Of a DNA stretch of 41,928 nucleotides, positions 1 through 7,815 are shown piece by piece. This DNA comes from Candidatus Poribacteria bacterium (GTDB lineage: Bacteria; Poribacteria; WGA-4E; WGA-3G): NCBI GenBank assembly GCA_028820635.1, contig JAPPIG010000051.1, positions 1-41,928 on the forward strand, in the 5' to 3' direction. The position numbers and the translations under genes are program-made. How positions within the stretch are numbered: position 1 is the stretch's first letter; each line of letters starts with the position of its first letter. Below the pieces are notes generated by a model. It saw only the letters and a list, made by a program, of their open reading frames with translations, had not been told where the DNA came from and did no database searches.

Positions 1-50
1 CCCGACACGTTGCGTTCATGTCGGGTGTCGCAAGCGAAACCCGACCTACA
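1..50 (-). repeat. GTAG-led hairpin element
   Basis: On the minus strand the tetranucleotide GTAG (46-49) precedes a stem-loop whose 7-bp arms are at 20-26 and 39-45 (GTCGGGT / ACCCGAC). A further inverted copy (CCCGACA, 1-7 against 19-25) lies at the window edge. The layout matches the other GTAG-led hairpins in this window and the REP elements associated with RAYT transposases. It may be truncated by the window start. The remaining bases up to 119 show no gene and no clear terminator. Confidence 0.55.
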
Positions 51-119
51 GATAGTTTATAGAAATGTGAAAAAATATAACAGAAAAACCGAAAACTAAA
101 TAACCCTGGAAATTTAGCT

Positions 120-1172
120 TCAACTCCATCGGACACCAGTTGGAATTATACCGACATCTTCACCGCGTTTCATTGCTTCCGCTGCATCAAGGATACTTGC
201 GATGTCATGCTGCGGTTCAAAATCTAATAAGGTTTTGATTTTGGTCAGGTCAAACTCAAAATAGTTTGGGTTGGTAAGTCTAATATCTGCGTAATCCTTA
301 TGATAGCGTTCACATAGATAAGGAATTACCTCTTCAAAATTAAAAACACCTTTTCCACCGAGGGTGAATTCTTCACCGACTGCAGCATCCTTTTCTATTC
401 CTAAGACTAATCCCTGAACAATATCACGTATATCAGCAAAATGCTCTTTGTAAGGGCGTCCATCAGGGTTCCGTTTGAGTATAAACTTTTCTTCACCGTT
501 CCACGCTTTCATTACCGCTTCTGCAGTTTCTAATTCAGCTGGGTCGTTGCCTTTATAGTTTTTGTATCGGTTATAGATAGTGCTAAAGACAAATAGTTTG
601 GGTAACCCATCGTCATTGAGAAATTCACTCGGTTCAATGACAGTAGCAAATCGAAACACTGTGGAAGGCACACCGTATTGATGATGATACGTCATGCAAA
701 GTTCTTCACCTATCCATTTTGTAAGGAAATAAGGCATGTGGTGGTATTTGGCGACCATATCTTCAGTAATTGGTTCGTTGAAAAGTCTGCCTTTTTCCGT
801 TAGTTCCCAATAGATTGCTTCGGTACACGCATAGACGAGGCGGTGAATGTCTTTATTGAATTCGCGGACACATTCTAAAATGTTGAGCGTGCCCATTCCG
901 TTGATAGCCAAATATTCACGGTTGTTAAATGGACCGCCAAAAGCTGCGGCAATATGGTAGATAGCATCAACACCGTTAACGGCTTTTTTGACATCTTCGT
1001 ATTCGCGCAGATCACCGAGGAAGGTTTCAACTTTGTCATTACCTTTCCATCTGTCAACACGATTGACATCGTCCGGATAGGTAAAACAACGGATTTCATG
1101 TCCCTTTTCCAGTAGTTTTTTGGTGAGGTTTGAACCGATGCGGCCAGTGCCGCCTGTAACTAATATTTTCAT
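120..1172 (-). CDS. NAD-dependent epimerase/dehydratase (extended SDR family)
   Basis: This 350-residue protein is an extended short-chain dehydrogenase/reductase, a cytosolic NAD(P)-dependent enzyme usually acting on nucleotide sugars or other hydroxylated substrates. The N-terminus carries the Rossmann glycine motif TGGTGRIG (residues 6-13), GDL near 53-55 follows, and the catalytic YxxxK is Y148-K152 (YFLTK). A polar region around YNRYKNYKG (about 200) probably belongs to the variable substrate domain, so the substrate cannot be named. The start ATG follows a short AGAG element, and a 12-bp-arm hairpin lies just upstream (1193-1225). The gene lies 65 bp downstream of the secreted protein gene at 1238-2080 and may be co-transcribed. 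The family call is firm; the reaction is unknown. Confidence 0.88.
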   Translation of the reverse strand: MKILVTGGTGRIGSNLTKKLLEKGHEIRCFTYPDDVNRVDRWKGNDKVETFLGDLREYEDVKKAVNGVDAIYHIAAAFGGPFNNREYLAINGMGTLNILECVREFNKDIHRLVYACTEAIYWELTEKGRLFNEPITEDMVAKYHHMPYFLTKWIGEELCMTYHHQYGVPSTVFRFATVIEPSEFLNDDGLPKLFVFSTIYNRYKNYKGNDPAELETAEAVMKAWNGEEKFILKRNPDGRPYKEHFADIRDIVQGLVLGIEKDAAVGEEFTLGGKGVFNFEEVIPYLCERYHKDYADIRLTNPNYFEFDLTKIKTLLDFEPQHDIASILDAAEAMKRGEDVGIIPTGVRWS

Positions 1173-1192
1173 ATCTCTTTAGATTTTTTGCC

Positions 1193-1225
1193 AAATTGTA
1201 AGCGGTGCTAAATCGCTCACAATTT
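1193..1225 (-). promoter_or_regulatory. Inverted repeat upstream of the epimerase gene
   Basis: Two 12-base arms (1193-1204 and 1214-1225) match in 11 of 12 positions around a 9-base spacer. Read on the minus strand the arms are AAATTGTGAGCG and CGCTTACAATTT. The element ends about 20 bases before the epimerase start codon, so it could be an operator or a leader hairpin. No T-run follows on either strand, which argues against an intrinsic terminator. Confidence 0.45.
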
Positions 1226-1237
1226 AGCTAAAATAGT

Positions 1238-2080
1238 TTATTGTAAACTCTTTATTTCTCCCCATTTCACAGCCAATTTGCCTCTCGGTTCTACATCAAA
1301 TGCAGTGCTTATGAGTTTGATGTTATCTATCGCCCACCACCAATCATTCCGGGCATCAATGACACCGAAACTAACAACCATCTCAGCGGCATCCGCGGGA
1401 TTGTCAATCGGGATTTCTAAAGTTTCGTTTACCTGTTCTAAATCGTTTAATCTTTCCTCATTTTTCTTTAAAGTAGGAATGGTGACAAGGGTCTGTACAC
1501 CGGAACTCTCAAACAATAGGATTCGTTCTTCCTTACCGCCGTCAAAGCTCACAGTTATCTCAGCGGTTTGCGTATCTTCAGGTCGCCAACTGGAATCCAA
1601 AGTTAAAACAAGTGAACCTGCAGCTGCACCTTTGATATTAATGGGAGGTGTAATTAAGTGTCCATTCCATGCGCTTTTAGCCTCAGGTTTGCCGTTTACT
1701 TCCCAATCATCCCATTCATCTGGGTCTGCGACAGCTCCTTTACCTATGCCTTTACCGTCATTCTGTTTCATAGTGAACTTACTACGTTCTTGGTCTCCTG
1801 CAGTTTGTGTCCACCATGCAAAGTCAACAATTGCCCATGTTCGCCATTCAGGCATACCAAGGTCTTTGGGGTTTTCGTTTGTAATTTCCCAACCGTCAGG
1901 TGGTGTGCCCGACCAAACTTTAACGCCTTTCACCCCTTCCTGTATGCTATCTGCAAGTTTCACTGCCTCAAAATCTTCTTCAAATAGAACAGTATCAACA
2001 CCCCAAATCGTTGGTGCTGTAAGACAAAAGGTTATCACAAGAACCTTGTATGTGAGAGTTCTTATAATGTTGCTATACAT
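1238..2080 (-). CDS. Secreted jelly-roll-like protein of unknown function
   Basis: The 280-residue product has a positively charged N-terminus and a hydrophobic stretch (about residues 10-27, YKVLVITFCLTAPTIWG) typical of a Sec signal peptide, without a lipobox cysteine. The mature part starts with LFEEDFEA, has several tryptophan-rich strands, contains SSWRPEDTQTAEITVSFDGG near the middle and ends its core with NDWWWAIDNIKL. That pattern resembles the choice-of-anchor/MAM-like jelly-roll domains on cell-surface and exported proteins, which bind ligands or other proteins. The start is supported by GGAGG spaced 6 bases from ATG. I cannot assign a ligand. The fold call rests on recognition of strand patterns only. 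Confidence 0.6.
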   Translation of the reverse strand: MYSNIIRTLTYKVLVITFCLTAPTIWGVDTVLFEEDFEAVKLADSIQEGVKGVKVWSGTPPDGWEITNENPKDLGMPEWRTWAIVDFAWWTQTAGDQERSKFTMKQNDGKGIGKGAVADPDEWDDWEVNGKPEAKSAWNGHLITPPINIKGAAAGSLVLTLDSSWRPEDTQTAEITVSFDGGKEERILLFESSGVQTLVTIPTLKKNEERLNDLEQVNETLEIPIDNPADAAEMVVSFGVIDARNDWWWAIDNIKLISTAFDVEPRGKLAVKWGEIKSLQ

Positions 2081-2190
2081 AATTAACCTCCAATGGTTTT
2101 AACCAAATAATTTTAATGTCTACGTATTTGAAAATTTACAAAAAACTTTGCCCGGAGTTCAAGTCTTGCCTTGTATGAAGAATAATTCCT

Positions 2191-3819
2191 TTAAAAAGTG
2201 ACAGCATATCCATCAGTTCGTGGATCGGACCCGCCGATAAGAGCGCCCGATTCGGGATGAACCTGAATCATCTGTGCACTTCCTGGACCGCCCCAATCCC
2301 CGACAATTTGGAGTTCATGTCCTCTCTCTGCTAAACCTTCTTGAGTATCTGACGAAAATCGGGTTTCTAATTGCAGGTGATTAGAACAAGTGTGTGGAAT
2401 TGTGGATTCCATCGGGTTTTGGAGACTGCGCCAACGTGGAGCAGAGACTGCCTCTTGTGGTGTCATACCAAAGTCAAGGGCATGTGTAACTAACTGTAGG
2501 TTCGTCTGTACCTGTGTGTCTGCACCCGGTGTGCCGCATGCTAAAACTGGTTTACCATCTTTTGTAACGATGACTGGATTCATTGTGTGACGGACACGTT
2601 TCCCCGGCATCAAGCAGTTCGGATGGTCTTCCTCTAAATGCCAATAGGTCATTCGGTTGTTTAGTAGGATTCCTGTATCACCCGCGACTAAGCTGGAACC
2701 GAAACCTGATTGGATACTCTGTAATACACAGACGAGATTCCCCGCACGGTCAGCAGTGCAGAAGCAAGTTGTATCCTCGTGTGCTTCGGGGCCACCTGCG
2801 GGAACATCAACAGCAGCTTTCTCCAAATCAATACGTTTTGCTTGTTCGGCGGCGTAGGATTTAGATAACATCCCTTCTATGGGAACGTCCACCCAATTAG
2901 GGTCTGCCATATATTTTTCCCTATCCGCGAAGGCGAGTTTTTTCGCTTCAACCATTAGATGCACACTTTCGGCAGTGTTACATCCCAACGTTTGCAAATC
3001 AAACAATTCTACAACGTTTAATTCCTGTAATAAGATATGTCCACTTGAGTTAGGCGGCATCTCATAGACTTCGTAACCACGGTAGTTGACGTGTATTGGA
3101 TCGTCCCAATGGGCATGGAAGTTTGCGAGGTCTTCCGCTGTTAATAGTCCATCATAAGCACGACTGAATTCAGCAATTTCCTTAGCAATTTCGCCTTTGT
3201 AGAATACATCTCTACCATCTTTAGCGATTTTACTGAGCGTTGTACCAAGATTGGGGTTTGCAAGGAGTTCACCTGCGGGGATCGGTTCGCCATCGTTTGT
3301 AAAAATAGCGCGGCTGTTTGGTTCGGCAGCGAAACGAGCATTTTCACCTCTCAACCCTCCTGCAAGCCTATGACTCACTGGAAATCCTTCTTCACAGAGA
3401 GCAATTGCGGGAGCGAAAACTTCTTCTAATTTGAGTGCCCCGTAGCGTTCATGTGTGAGAAGCCAAGCATCAACGATTCCTGGCACCGAAACACTTCGTA
3501 TCCCCTTCATCGGGATTCCACCGTCTTTAATATAAGTTTCTCGCGTTGCGGCACGCGGTGCGGGTCCAGTGCCGTTTACCGCTGCTACTTGTCCTGTTTC
3601 TGCCCAATAGATGAGGATAAATCCATCCCCACCAAGTCCAGAACCAGCAGGTTCAACTATACCGAGAGCCACAGCCGTTGCGATAGCTGCATCAACAGCG
3701 TTGCCACCTGCCATCATTGTTTGTATGCCTGCTTGTGAGGCGAGTACGTGTCCGGATGTAACCATGCCGTTGCTGCCCATCACCGATGGACGAAATGCTG
3801 AGCCGTGTGGTGATCGCAT
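2191..3819 (-). CDS. Gamma-glutamyltransferase-family Ntn hydrolase
   Basis: This 542-residue protein has the full-length gamma-glutamyltranspeptidase layout: N-terminal large-subunit region with GNAVDAAIATA (39-49) and GSGLGGDGFILIY (59-71), then the processing site with the candidate nucleophile Thr350 in the segment EDTTCFCTADRAGN. The small-subunit region follows, with SIQSGFGSS, GILLNNRM and the glycine loop CGTPGADTQVQTNLQ. The usual TTH after the cleavage site is TTC here, as in the broader GGT-like group, so the substrate may not be glutathione. No signal peptide is visible, unlike periplasmic E. coli GGT, so it is probably cytosolic. Start supported by GGAGG 6 bases upstream. It lies 12 bp after the last of four tandem lipoprotein genes and is probably the last gene of that operon. 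Confidence 0.85.
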   Translation of the reverse strand: MRSPHGSAFRPSVMGSNGMVTSGHVLASQAGIQTMMAGGNAVDAAIATAVALGIVEPAGSGLGGDGFILIYWAETGQVAAVNGTGPAPRAATRETYIKDGGIPMKGIRSVSVPGIVDAWLLTHERYGALKLEEVFAPAIALCEEGFPVSHRLAGGLRGENARFAAEPNSRAIFTNDGEPIPAGELLANPNLGTTLSKIAKDGRDVFYKGEIAKEIAEFSRAYDGLLTAEDLANFHAHWDDPIHVNYRGYEVYEMPPNSSGHILLQELNVVELFDLQTLGCNTAESVHLMVEAKKLAFADREKYMADPNWVDVPIEGMLSKSYAAEQAKRIDLEKAAVDVPAGGPEAHEDTTCFCTADRAGNLVCVLQSIQSGFGSSLVAGDTGILLNNRMTYWHLEEDHPNCLMPGKRVRHTMNPVIVTKDGKPVLACGTPGADTQVQTNLQLVTHALDFGMTPQEAVSAPRWRSLQNPMESTIPHTCSNHLQLETRFSSDTQEGLAERGHELQIVGDWGGPGSAQMIQVHPESGALIGGSDPRTDGYAVTF

Positions 3820-3831
3820 TTGATGCCTCCA

Positions 3832-5115
3832 TTATTGATTGAGATGATCAGTGACAAGTTGTTTCCAATAATCAGTAGTAACGTAATAGGGACTATATAT
3901 AGTACGTTCTATACTTAATATAATACGTTCTATACTTATACTTACATATCCAGTCTTGACAGATTGCCGGAAGAGTTCAATAATCTCTTCGAGAGTTTTC
4001 TTCTCCGATTCCTGAAAGTATATCTCTAAGAATGCTATTGCTATTGAGCGGAGAGAAAAATTATTCGTTCGGATACGTTCAGCGGTTTCGGGAATTTCCT
4101 CTGCATAGATGTCTGCAAGGTTGCGGACGAAAGCATAATCAAAGAAATCTAACCCACTTACTTCAATTAAAATACTGTTTATTCCGTCAAAACTATGATG
4201 GCACCAAGCCGCGTTGTATGCTGTGCTCACATGGTCTATTATTCTAACACTAGAAGGCCGTGGCGGTGGAACAGCGGCTATTTCGTAGTAGAAATTCGGC
4301 TGCACCAGTGCCAGGCCCGGAATACTGATTAATTCTCCCATAATAAGAAGCGGATCGACATCCGCGCCTAAGTCTATAGACGCAATCCAATCAAGTTCCC
4401 CTTTCACTTGTGCCGTGTATCCTTTACGATTTAGAAACTCAATCACAGCAGTTTGGGTTTCGTGCCACGGACGAACTGTATTGTCGTACTGGATCAAGAT
4501 TACACCGATCTCATACATAGGAAGGTCCGGTTTAGGAACAAAATCATAGTAGGACACATCAATAGCCTGTCCGTATCCGAAGGTGAAAGGGATGAAAGCG
4601 TTCTCAGTAGGCAATTGCCGCAATGCCATTTCAGCATTCACAGCCTCTTGGGCAAATTTCAGCAACGTCCGTTCCATCTCAGCCGTTTCCCATATTGCGT
4701 ATACTTTTACTGTGTCCATTAATGCTTCAGCAAAGTTCTGCAATTCTATCTTGCATCTTACTTCAACGAACACTTGTTCTAAGGCAGTTACCTCATGAGC
4801 AAGTTGAGCAAGTTTGGCAATTTTTGAAAATGTTGGTTCTACTGATGTTCCATTGTCAATTGCGATTACTTCTGCGACTCCGCTTGCAGCGTTAGCAAGA
4901 TCAACAAGTCCACATTCAGCAGCGGTGTTCGCAAGGTCGGAGAGTGTCATCTGCGCGAATTGTGCAGTGGTTTGCGATGGACCAGTAGGGTCTATCGGTG
5001 AAACAAGGCGTCTCTCACACCCAGTGAGTATTATTGCACTGAGTGCTGCGAGGAGAAATAGTTTAAAAAACTTCATTCTAAACGCTGAAGCGGTGATACC
5101 TTGTGTAGGTTGCAT
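3832..5115 (-). CDS. Paralogous lipoprotein, copy 4 of 4
   Basis: This 427-residue protein belongs to a four-member tandem family I do not recognise. It starts with a lipoprotein signal peptide ending LTGC (Cys33). An alanine-rich helical region follows (QFAQMTLSDLANTAAECG and onward), then FIPFTFGYGQAID, a module beginning IGVILIQYDNTVRP and ending IPGLALVQPNFYYE, and a conserved helical C-terminus with GLDFFDYAFVRNLADIYAEE and IIELFRQSV. The module between about 200 and 280 resembles the I9/fervidolysin-type propeptide of subtilases, but no protease domain is present. Start chosen at the ATG with GGAGG six bases upstream. Lipobox position +2 is Glu, so outer-membrane sorting is possible. 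Copy 4 is the most divergent C-terminally. Confidence 0.7.
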   Translation of the reverse strand: MQPTQGITASAFRMKFFKLFLLAALSAIILTGCERRLVSPIDPTGPSQTTAQFAQMTLSDLANTAAECGLVDLANAASGVAEVIAIDNGTSVEPTFSKIAKLAQLAHEVTALEQVFVEVRCKIELQNFAEALMDTVKVYAIWETAEMERTLLKFAQEAVNAEMALRQLPTENAFIPFTFGYGQAIDVSYYDFVPKPDLPMYEIGVILIQYDNTVRPWHETQTAVIEFLNRKGYTAQVKGELDWIASIDLGADVDPLLIMGELISIPGLALVQPNFYYEIAAVPPPRPSSVRIIDHVSTAYNAAWCHHSFDGINSILIEVSGLDFFDYAFVRNLADIYAEEIPETAERIRTNNFSLRSIAIAFLEIYFQESEKKTLEEIIELFRQSVKTGYVSISIERIILSIERTIYSPYYVTTDYWKQLVTDHLNQ

Positions 5116-5136
5116 GTGAAACCTCCGTTATTGCAT

Positions 5137-5180
5137 CAAGTGGTAGTGAGAGTGCTTACAAGTGGTAGTGAGAGTGCTTA
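5137..5180 (-). repeat. Exact 22-bp tandem duplication at a gene end
   Basis: A 22-base unit starting CAAGTGGTAGTG (5137-5158) is repeated without a gap at 5159-5180. On the minus strand the second unit encodes the last residues of the lipoprotein at 5156-6517, and the junction of the two units creates its TAA stop. The paralog at 7816-9345 carries one diverged unit and runs two residues longer. Confidence 0.9.
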
Positions 5181-6517
5181 ATTGTCACAGTTTCAATACC
5201 CATATTTCTATTTCTGACAGTTTGCCGGAAGATTTCAATAATCTCGTCAAGGGTTTTCCCCGAATGCTGAAAGTAAATAGTTAGAAATGTAATCCCGATT
5301 GGGCGGAGAGAGAAACCGTTTGTCTGGATAAGGTTTGCGTCCTCAGGAACTTCTTCTGCATAGATGTCAGCGAGGTTGCGGACGAAAGCATAATCAAAGA
5401 AATCTAACCCGCTTTCCTTAATTAATATCTTGTCCATAACGTCAAAGTTGCCTTGACACCAAGCTTCGTTATATTTTGTTCTCACCGCGTCTATTATTTG
5501 AACACTGATAGGTGGAGGGGGATAGGCAATTAAAGGAGAGTCATAGTAATAATATTTAGGCTGAACTAATGCTACGCCGGGAATAGTGATTAATTCTTCC
5601 ATAAAATAACGCGGATCAAATTCCACACCAAAATCTATGGCTTCAATAAGGTCACTTACTCCTTCTGTCGTGACTGTGATCATGTTAGTTAGGAACTCAA
5701 TCACGGCAGCGTAGCCGTCGTCTTTTAAGTCTTTTAAATTGAGTTCATCAATAAATTTGTGAATGATTTTGTTAGTTACGAACTCAATCACGGCAGCTTT
5801 CGTTTCGGTCACCGGACGAATTGTTTTGTCATACTGTATCAATATTACGCCAGGTTCGTAAGATGGAGGATTTGGATTCCAAGAATAATAGTCAGCATAG
5901 TCTGCATACGAATCAATGCCTATCCCATATCCGAAAGTGAAAGGAATGAAGGTGTTCTCAGCAGGTAGCAGCTGCAATGTCTTTTCCGCTGTCACTGCCT
6001 CATGAGCAAGGTTCTGTAATGCTTGTTTCATGTCACTCGGTTCTTCGGCAGGATAGGCTTTAAGTAAGGATAATAAAGTCCTCCATCTGTGTTCCTCATT
6101 AACTGTTGTTTCCGTTACGTGTGCTTTTGCTGCGTACACCGATGCTATAGCAAATTGTCGCAATTCTATTTTGCATGCTGCTTTAACAAATGCTTGTTCT
6201 AAAGCAGTTGCTTCCTGAGCAAGTTTCCAGAATGCCGTTTCTACTACTGTTCCTGTTTCTATTGCGAGAACTTCTGCGACTTCATTTGCAGCGTTAGCGA
6301 GGTCGGCAAAACCTCGTTCAGCAGCGGTGTCCGCAAGGTCGGAGAGTGCTTTTTGAGCAAATTGTGTATCGACTCGCGACGGATCAGTAGGGTCTATCGG
6401 TGAAACAAGTCGCCTCTCACACCCAGTGAGTATTGTTGTGCTGAGTGCTACCAGAAAAAGTAGTTTAAAACACTTCAAGCGAAACGCTAAAGCAGTAATG
6501 CCATGTGACGATTGCAT
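5156..6517 (-). CDS. Paralogous lipoprotein, copy 3 of 4
   Basis: This 453-residue family member has a signal peptide with lipobox LTGC (Cys33) and the shared helical N-terminal region (ALSDLADTAAERGFADLANA). The conserved FIPFTFGYGIGID segment comes next, followed by the propeptide-like module from PGVILIQYDKTIRP to IPGVALVQPKYYY. Within the module there is an internal near-repeat of AVIEFVTNKI / AVIEFLTNMI, which lengthens it. Its last roughly 110 codons are nearly identical in DNA to those of the copy at 7816-9345, far closer than the rest of the genes, suggesting gene conversion. Start supported by GGAGG six bases before ATG. The gap to the next gene is 40 bp. Function unknown. Confidence 0.72.
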   Translation of the reverse strand: MQSSHGITALAFRLKCFKLLFLVALSTTILTGCERRLVSPIDPTDPSRVDTQFAQKALSDLADTAAERGFADLANAANEVAEVLAIETGTVVETAFWKLAQEATALEQAFVKAACKIELRQFAIASVYAAKAHVTETTVNEEHRWRTLLSLLKAYPAEEPSDMKQALQNLAHEAVTAEKTLQLLPAENTFIPFTFGYGIGIDSYADYADYYSWNPNPPSYEPGVILIQYDKTIRPVTETKAAVIEFVTNKIIHKFIDELNLKDLKDDGYAAVIEFLTNMITVTTEGVSDLIEAIDFGVEFDPRYFMEELITIPGVALVQPKYYYYDSPLIAYPPPPISVQIIDAVRTKYNEAWCQGNFDVMDKILIKESGLDFFDYAFVRNLADIYAEEVPEDANLIQTNGFSLRPIGITFLTIYFQHSGKTLDEIIEIFRQTVRNRNMGIETVTIKHSHYHL

Positions 6518-6555
6518 CTGTAACCTCCATTATTCACTGAATACTGTCCAATCAC

Positions 6556-7803
6556 TTACCAGGACAGATTTTGTATTTTTTTTCGCTGTTCTATACTCGC
6601 CCATCCACTTCTGTCTATGGTCACTAATCCATCTCTGATAAATTGTCGGAAAAGTTCAATAATCTCTTCGTGTCCTTTTTCTTGGTTCTGCGAGTGAATT
6701 GCATAAAATCCAATTGCTATTGAGCGCAAGGAAAAACCATTTGTTCGGATACGGTCTGCTGCCTCAGGAATTTCTTCTGCATAAATATCCGCAAGATAGC
6801 GGACGAAAGCATAATTAAAGAAATCCAAACCGATCTCTTCAATTAGTATACTGTCTATGGTATCAAAGTTGCCTTGACACCAAGCCTCGTTGTATTTTTT
6901 CCTTACCGCTCCCATTATTTCAAGGATTGGATAACTCGAAGAGAAATCGGTTGGAGGAAATATGGGAATATAAGTAAAATCAGCCCCAGCTCGTGCTACG
7001 CCGGGAATGGTGTCTAACTCTTCCATAATAGAATCAACATCCACACCCAAGCCTATGTTCCTAATAGTGGTGTGTAGAGATTCCCATTGCTCCGTATATC
7101 CTTTCACTTGCCCTATATATCCTTTAAGAATCAGAAATTCAACCACAGCTGTCCATGTTTCAGTTGCCGGATGAATCGTTTCGTCGAACTGTATCCATAT
7201 TATGTCGGGAGGATGGGTAGGGCCTATATATAAAATATAATCTTCATACGAATCAATGTATGGAGCGTGGCCAAAGGCGAAGGGTATGAACGGATTTTCC
7301 GTAGGAAACTGTTGCAGTACCTTTTTCGCATTCAATGCTTCTTGAGAAAGGTTTTCCAATACTTGTTCCCTGTCATTCAATTCTACTGCTGCTTCTGCGG
7401 CGTATGCCCTTGCTGCGCGTTCGGTCGCTATAGCAAATCCTCCCAATTTTATTCCGCAGTTTGCTAAAGCAAATCCTTGTTGTAAGGCGTTTGCTTCCTG
7501 AAAAAGTTTCCAGAATACTGTTTCTGTTGTCGTTCCTGTTTCTATTGCGAGAACTTCTGCGACTTCATTTGCAGCGTTAGCAAGATCAACAAATCCCCGT
7601 TCAGCAGCGGTATCCGCAAGGTTCGACAGTGCGCTTTGCGCAAATTGTGAAGTAGTTTGCGATGGATCAGTAGGGGCTATCGGTGAAACAAGTCGCCTCT
7701 CACACCCGGTCAGTATTATTATCGCAGAAAGTGAGGCAAAAAAAAGCAATTTAAAAAACTTCATTCGAAATGCTGAAGCGGTGACACCTTGTGTAGGTTG
7801 CAT
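6556..7803 (-). CDS. Paralogous lipoprotein, copy 2 of 4
   Basis: This 415-residue member has a lipobox ILTGC (Cys34), the helical region SALSNLADTAAERGFVDLANA, and a shortened central part with FIPFAFGHAPYID. The propeptide-like module begins at IIWIQFDETIHPATETW and ends IPGVARAGADFTY. The C-terminal helical domain carries GLDFFNYAFVRYLADIYAEE and IIELFRQFI, then a short divergent tail of basic and polar residues. Start ATG has AGAGG six bases upstream. It lies 38 bp upstream of copy 3 and 12 bp after copy 1, so all four are very likely one transcript. Function unknown; a surface or periplasmic location is inferred from the lipobox. Confidence 0.7.
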   Translation of the reverse strand: MQPTQGVTASAFRMKFFKLLFFASLSAIIILTGCERRLVSPIAPTDPSQTTSQFAQSALSNLADTAAERGFVDLANAANEVAEVLAIETGTTTETVFWKLFQEANALQQGFALANCGIKLGGFAIATERAARAYAAEAAVELNDREQVLENLSQEALNAKKVLQQFPTENPFIPFAFGHAPYIDSYEDYILYIGPTHPPDIIWIQFDETIHPATETWTAVVEFLILKGYIGQVKGYTEQWESLHTTIRNIGLGVDVDSIMEELDTIPGVARAGADFTYIPIFPPTDFSSSYPILEIMGAVRKKYNEAWCQGNFDTIDSILIEEIGLDFFNYAFVRYLADIYAEEIPEAADRIRTNGFSLRSIAIGFYAIHSQNQEKGHEEIIELFRQFIRDGLVTIDRSGWASIEQRKKIQNLSW

Positions 7804-7815
7804 GTAAAACCTCTG

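Noticed and set aside
1193..1225. A true lac operator
   Set aside because: The half sites resemble it, but the 9-base spacer does not fit a LacI dimer site and no LacI-family gene is present.
1278..2102. A long plus-strand open frame of 274 codons
   Set aside because: It is antisense to the secreted protein gene, which has a signal peptide and a good ribosome binding site. The plus-strand product is a low-complexity shadow with no family features.
2191..3819. Classic periplasmic glutathione gamma-glutamyltransferase
   Set aside because: There is no signal peptide and the residue after the catalytic Thr pair is Cys rather than His, so only the wider family is called.
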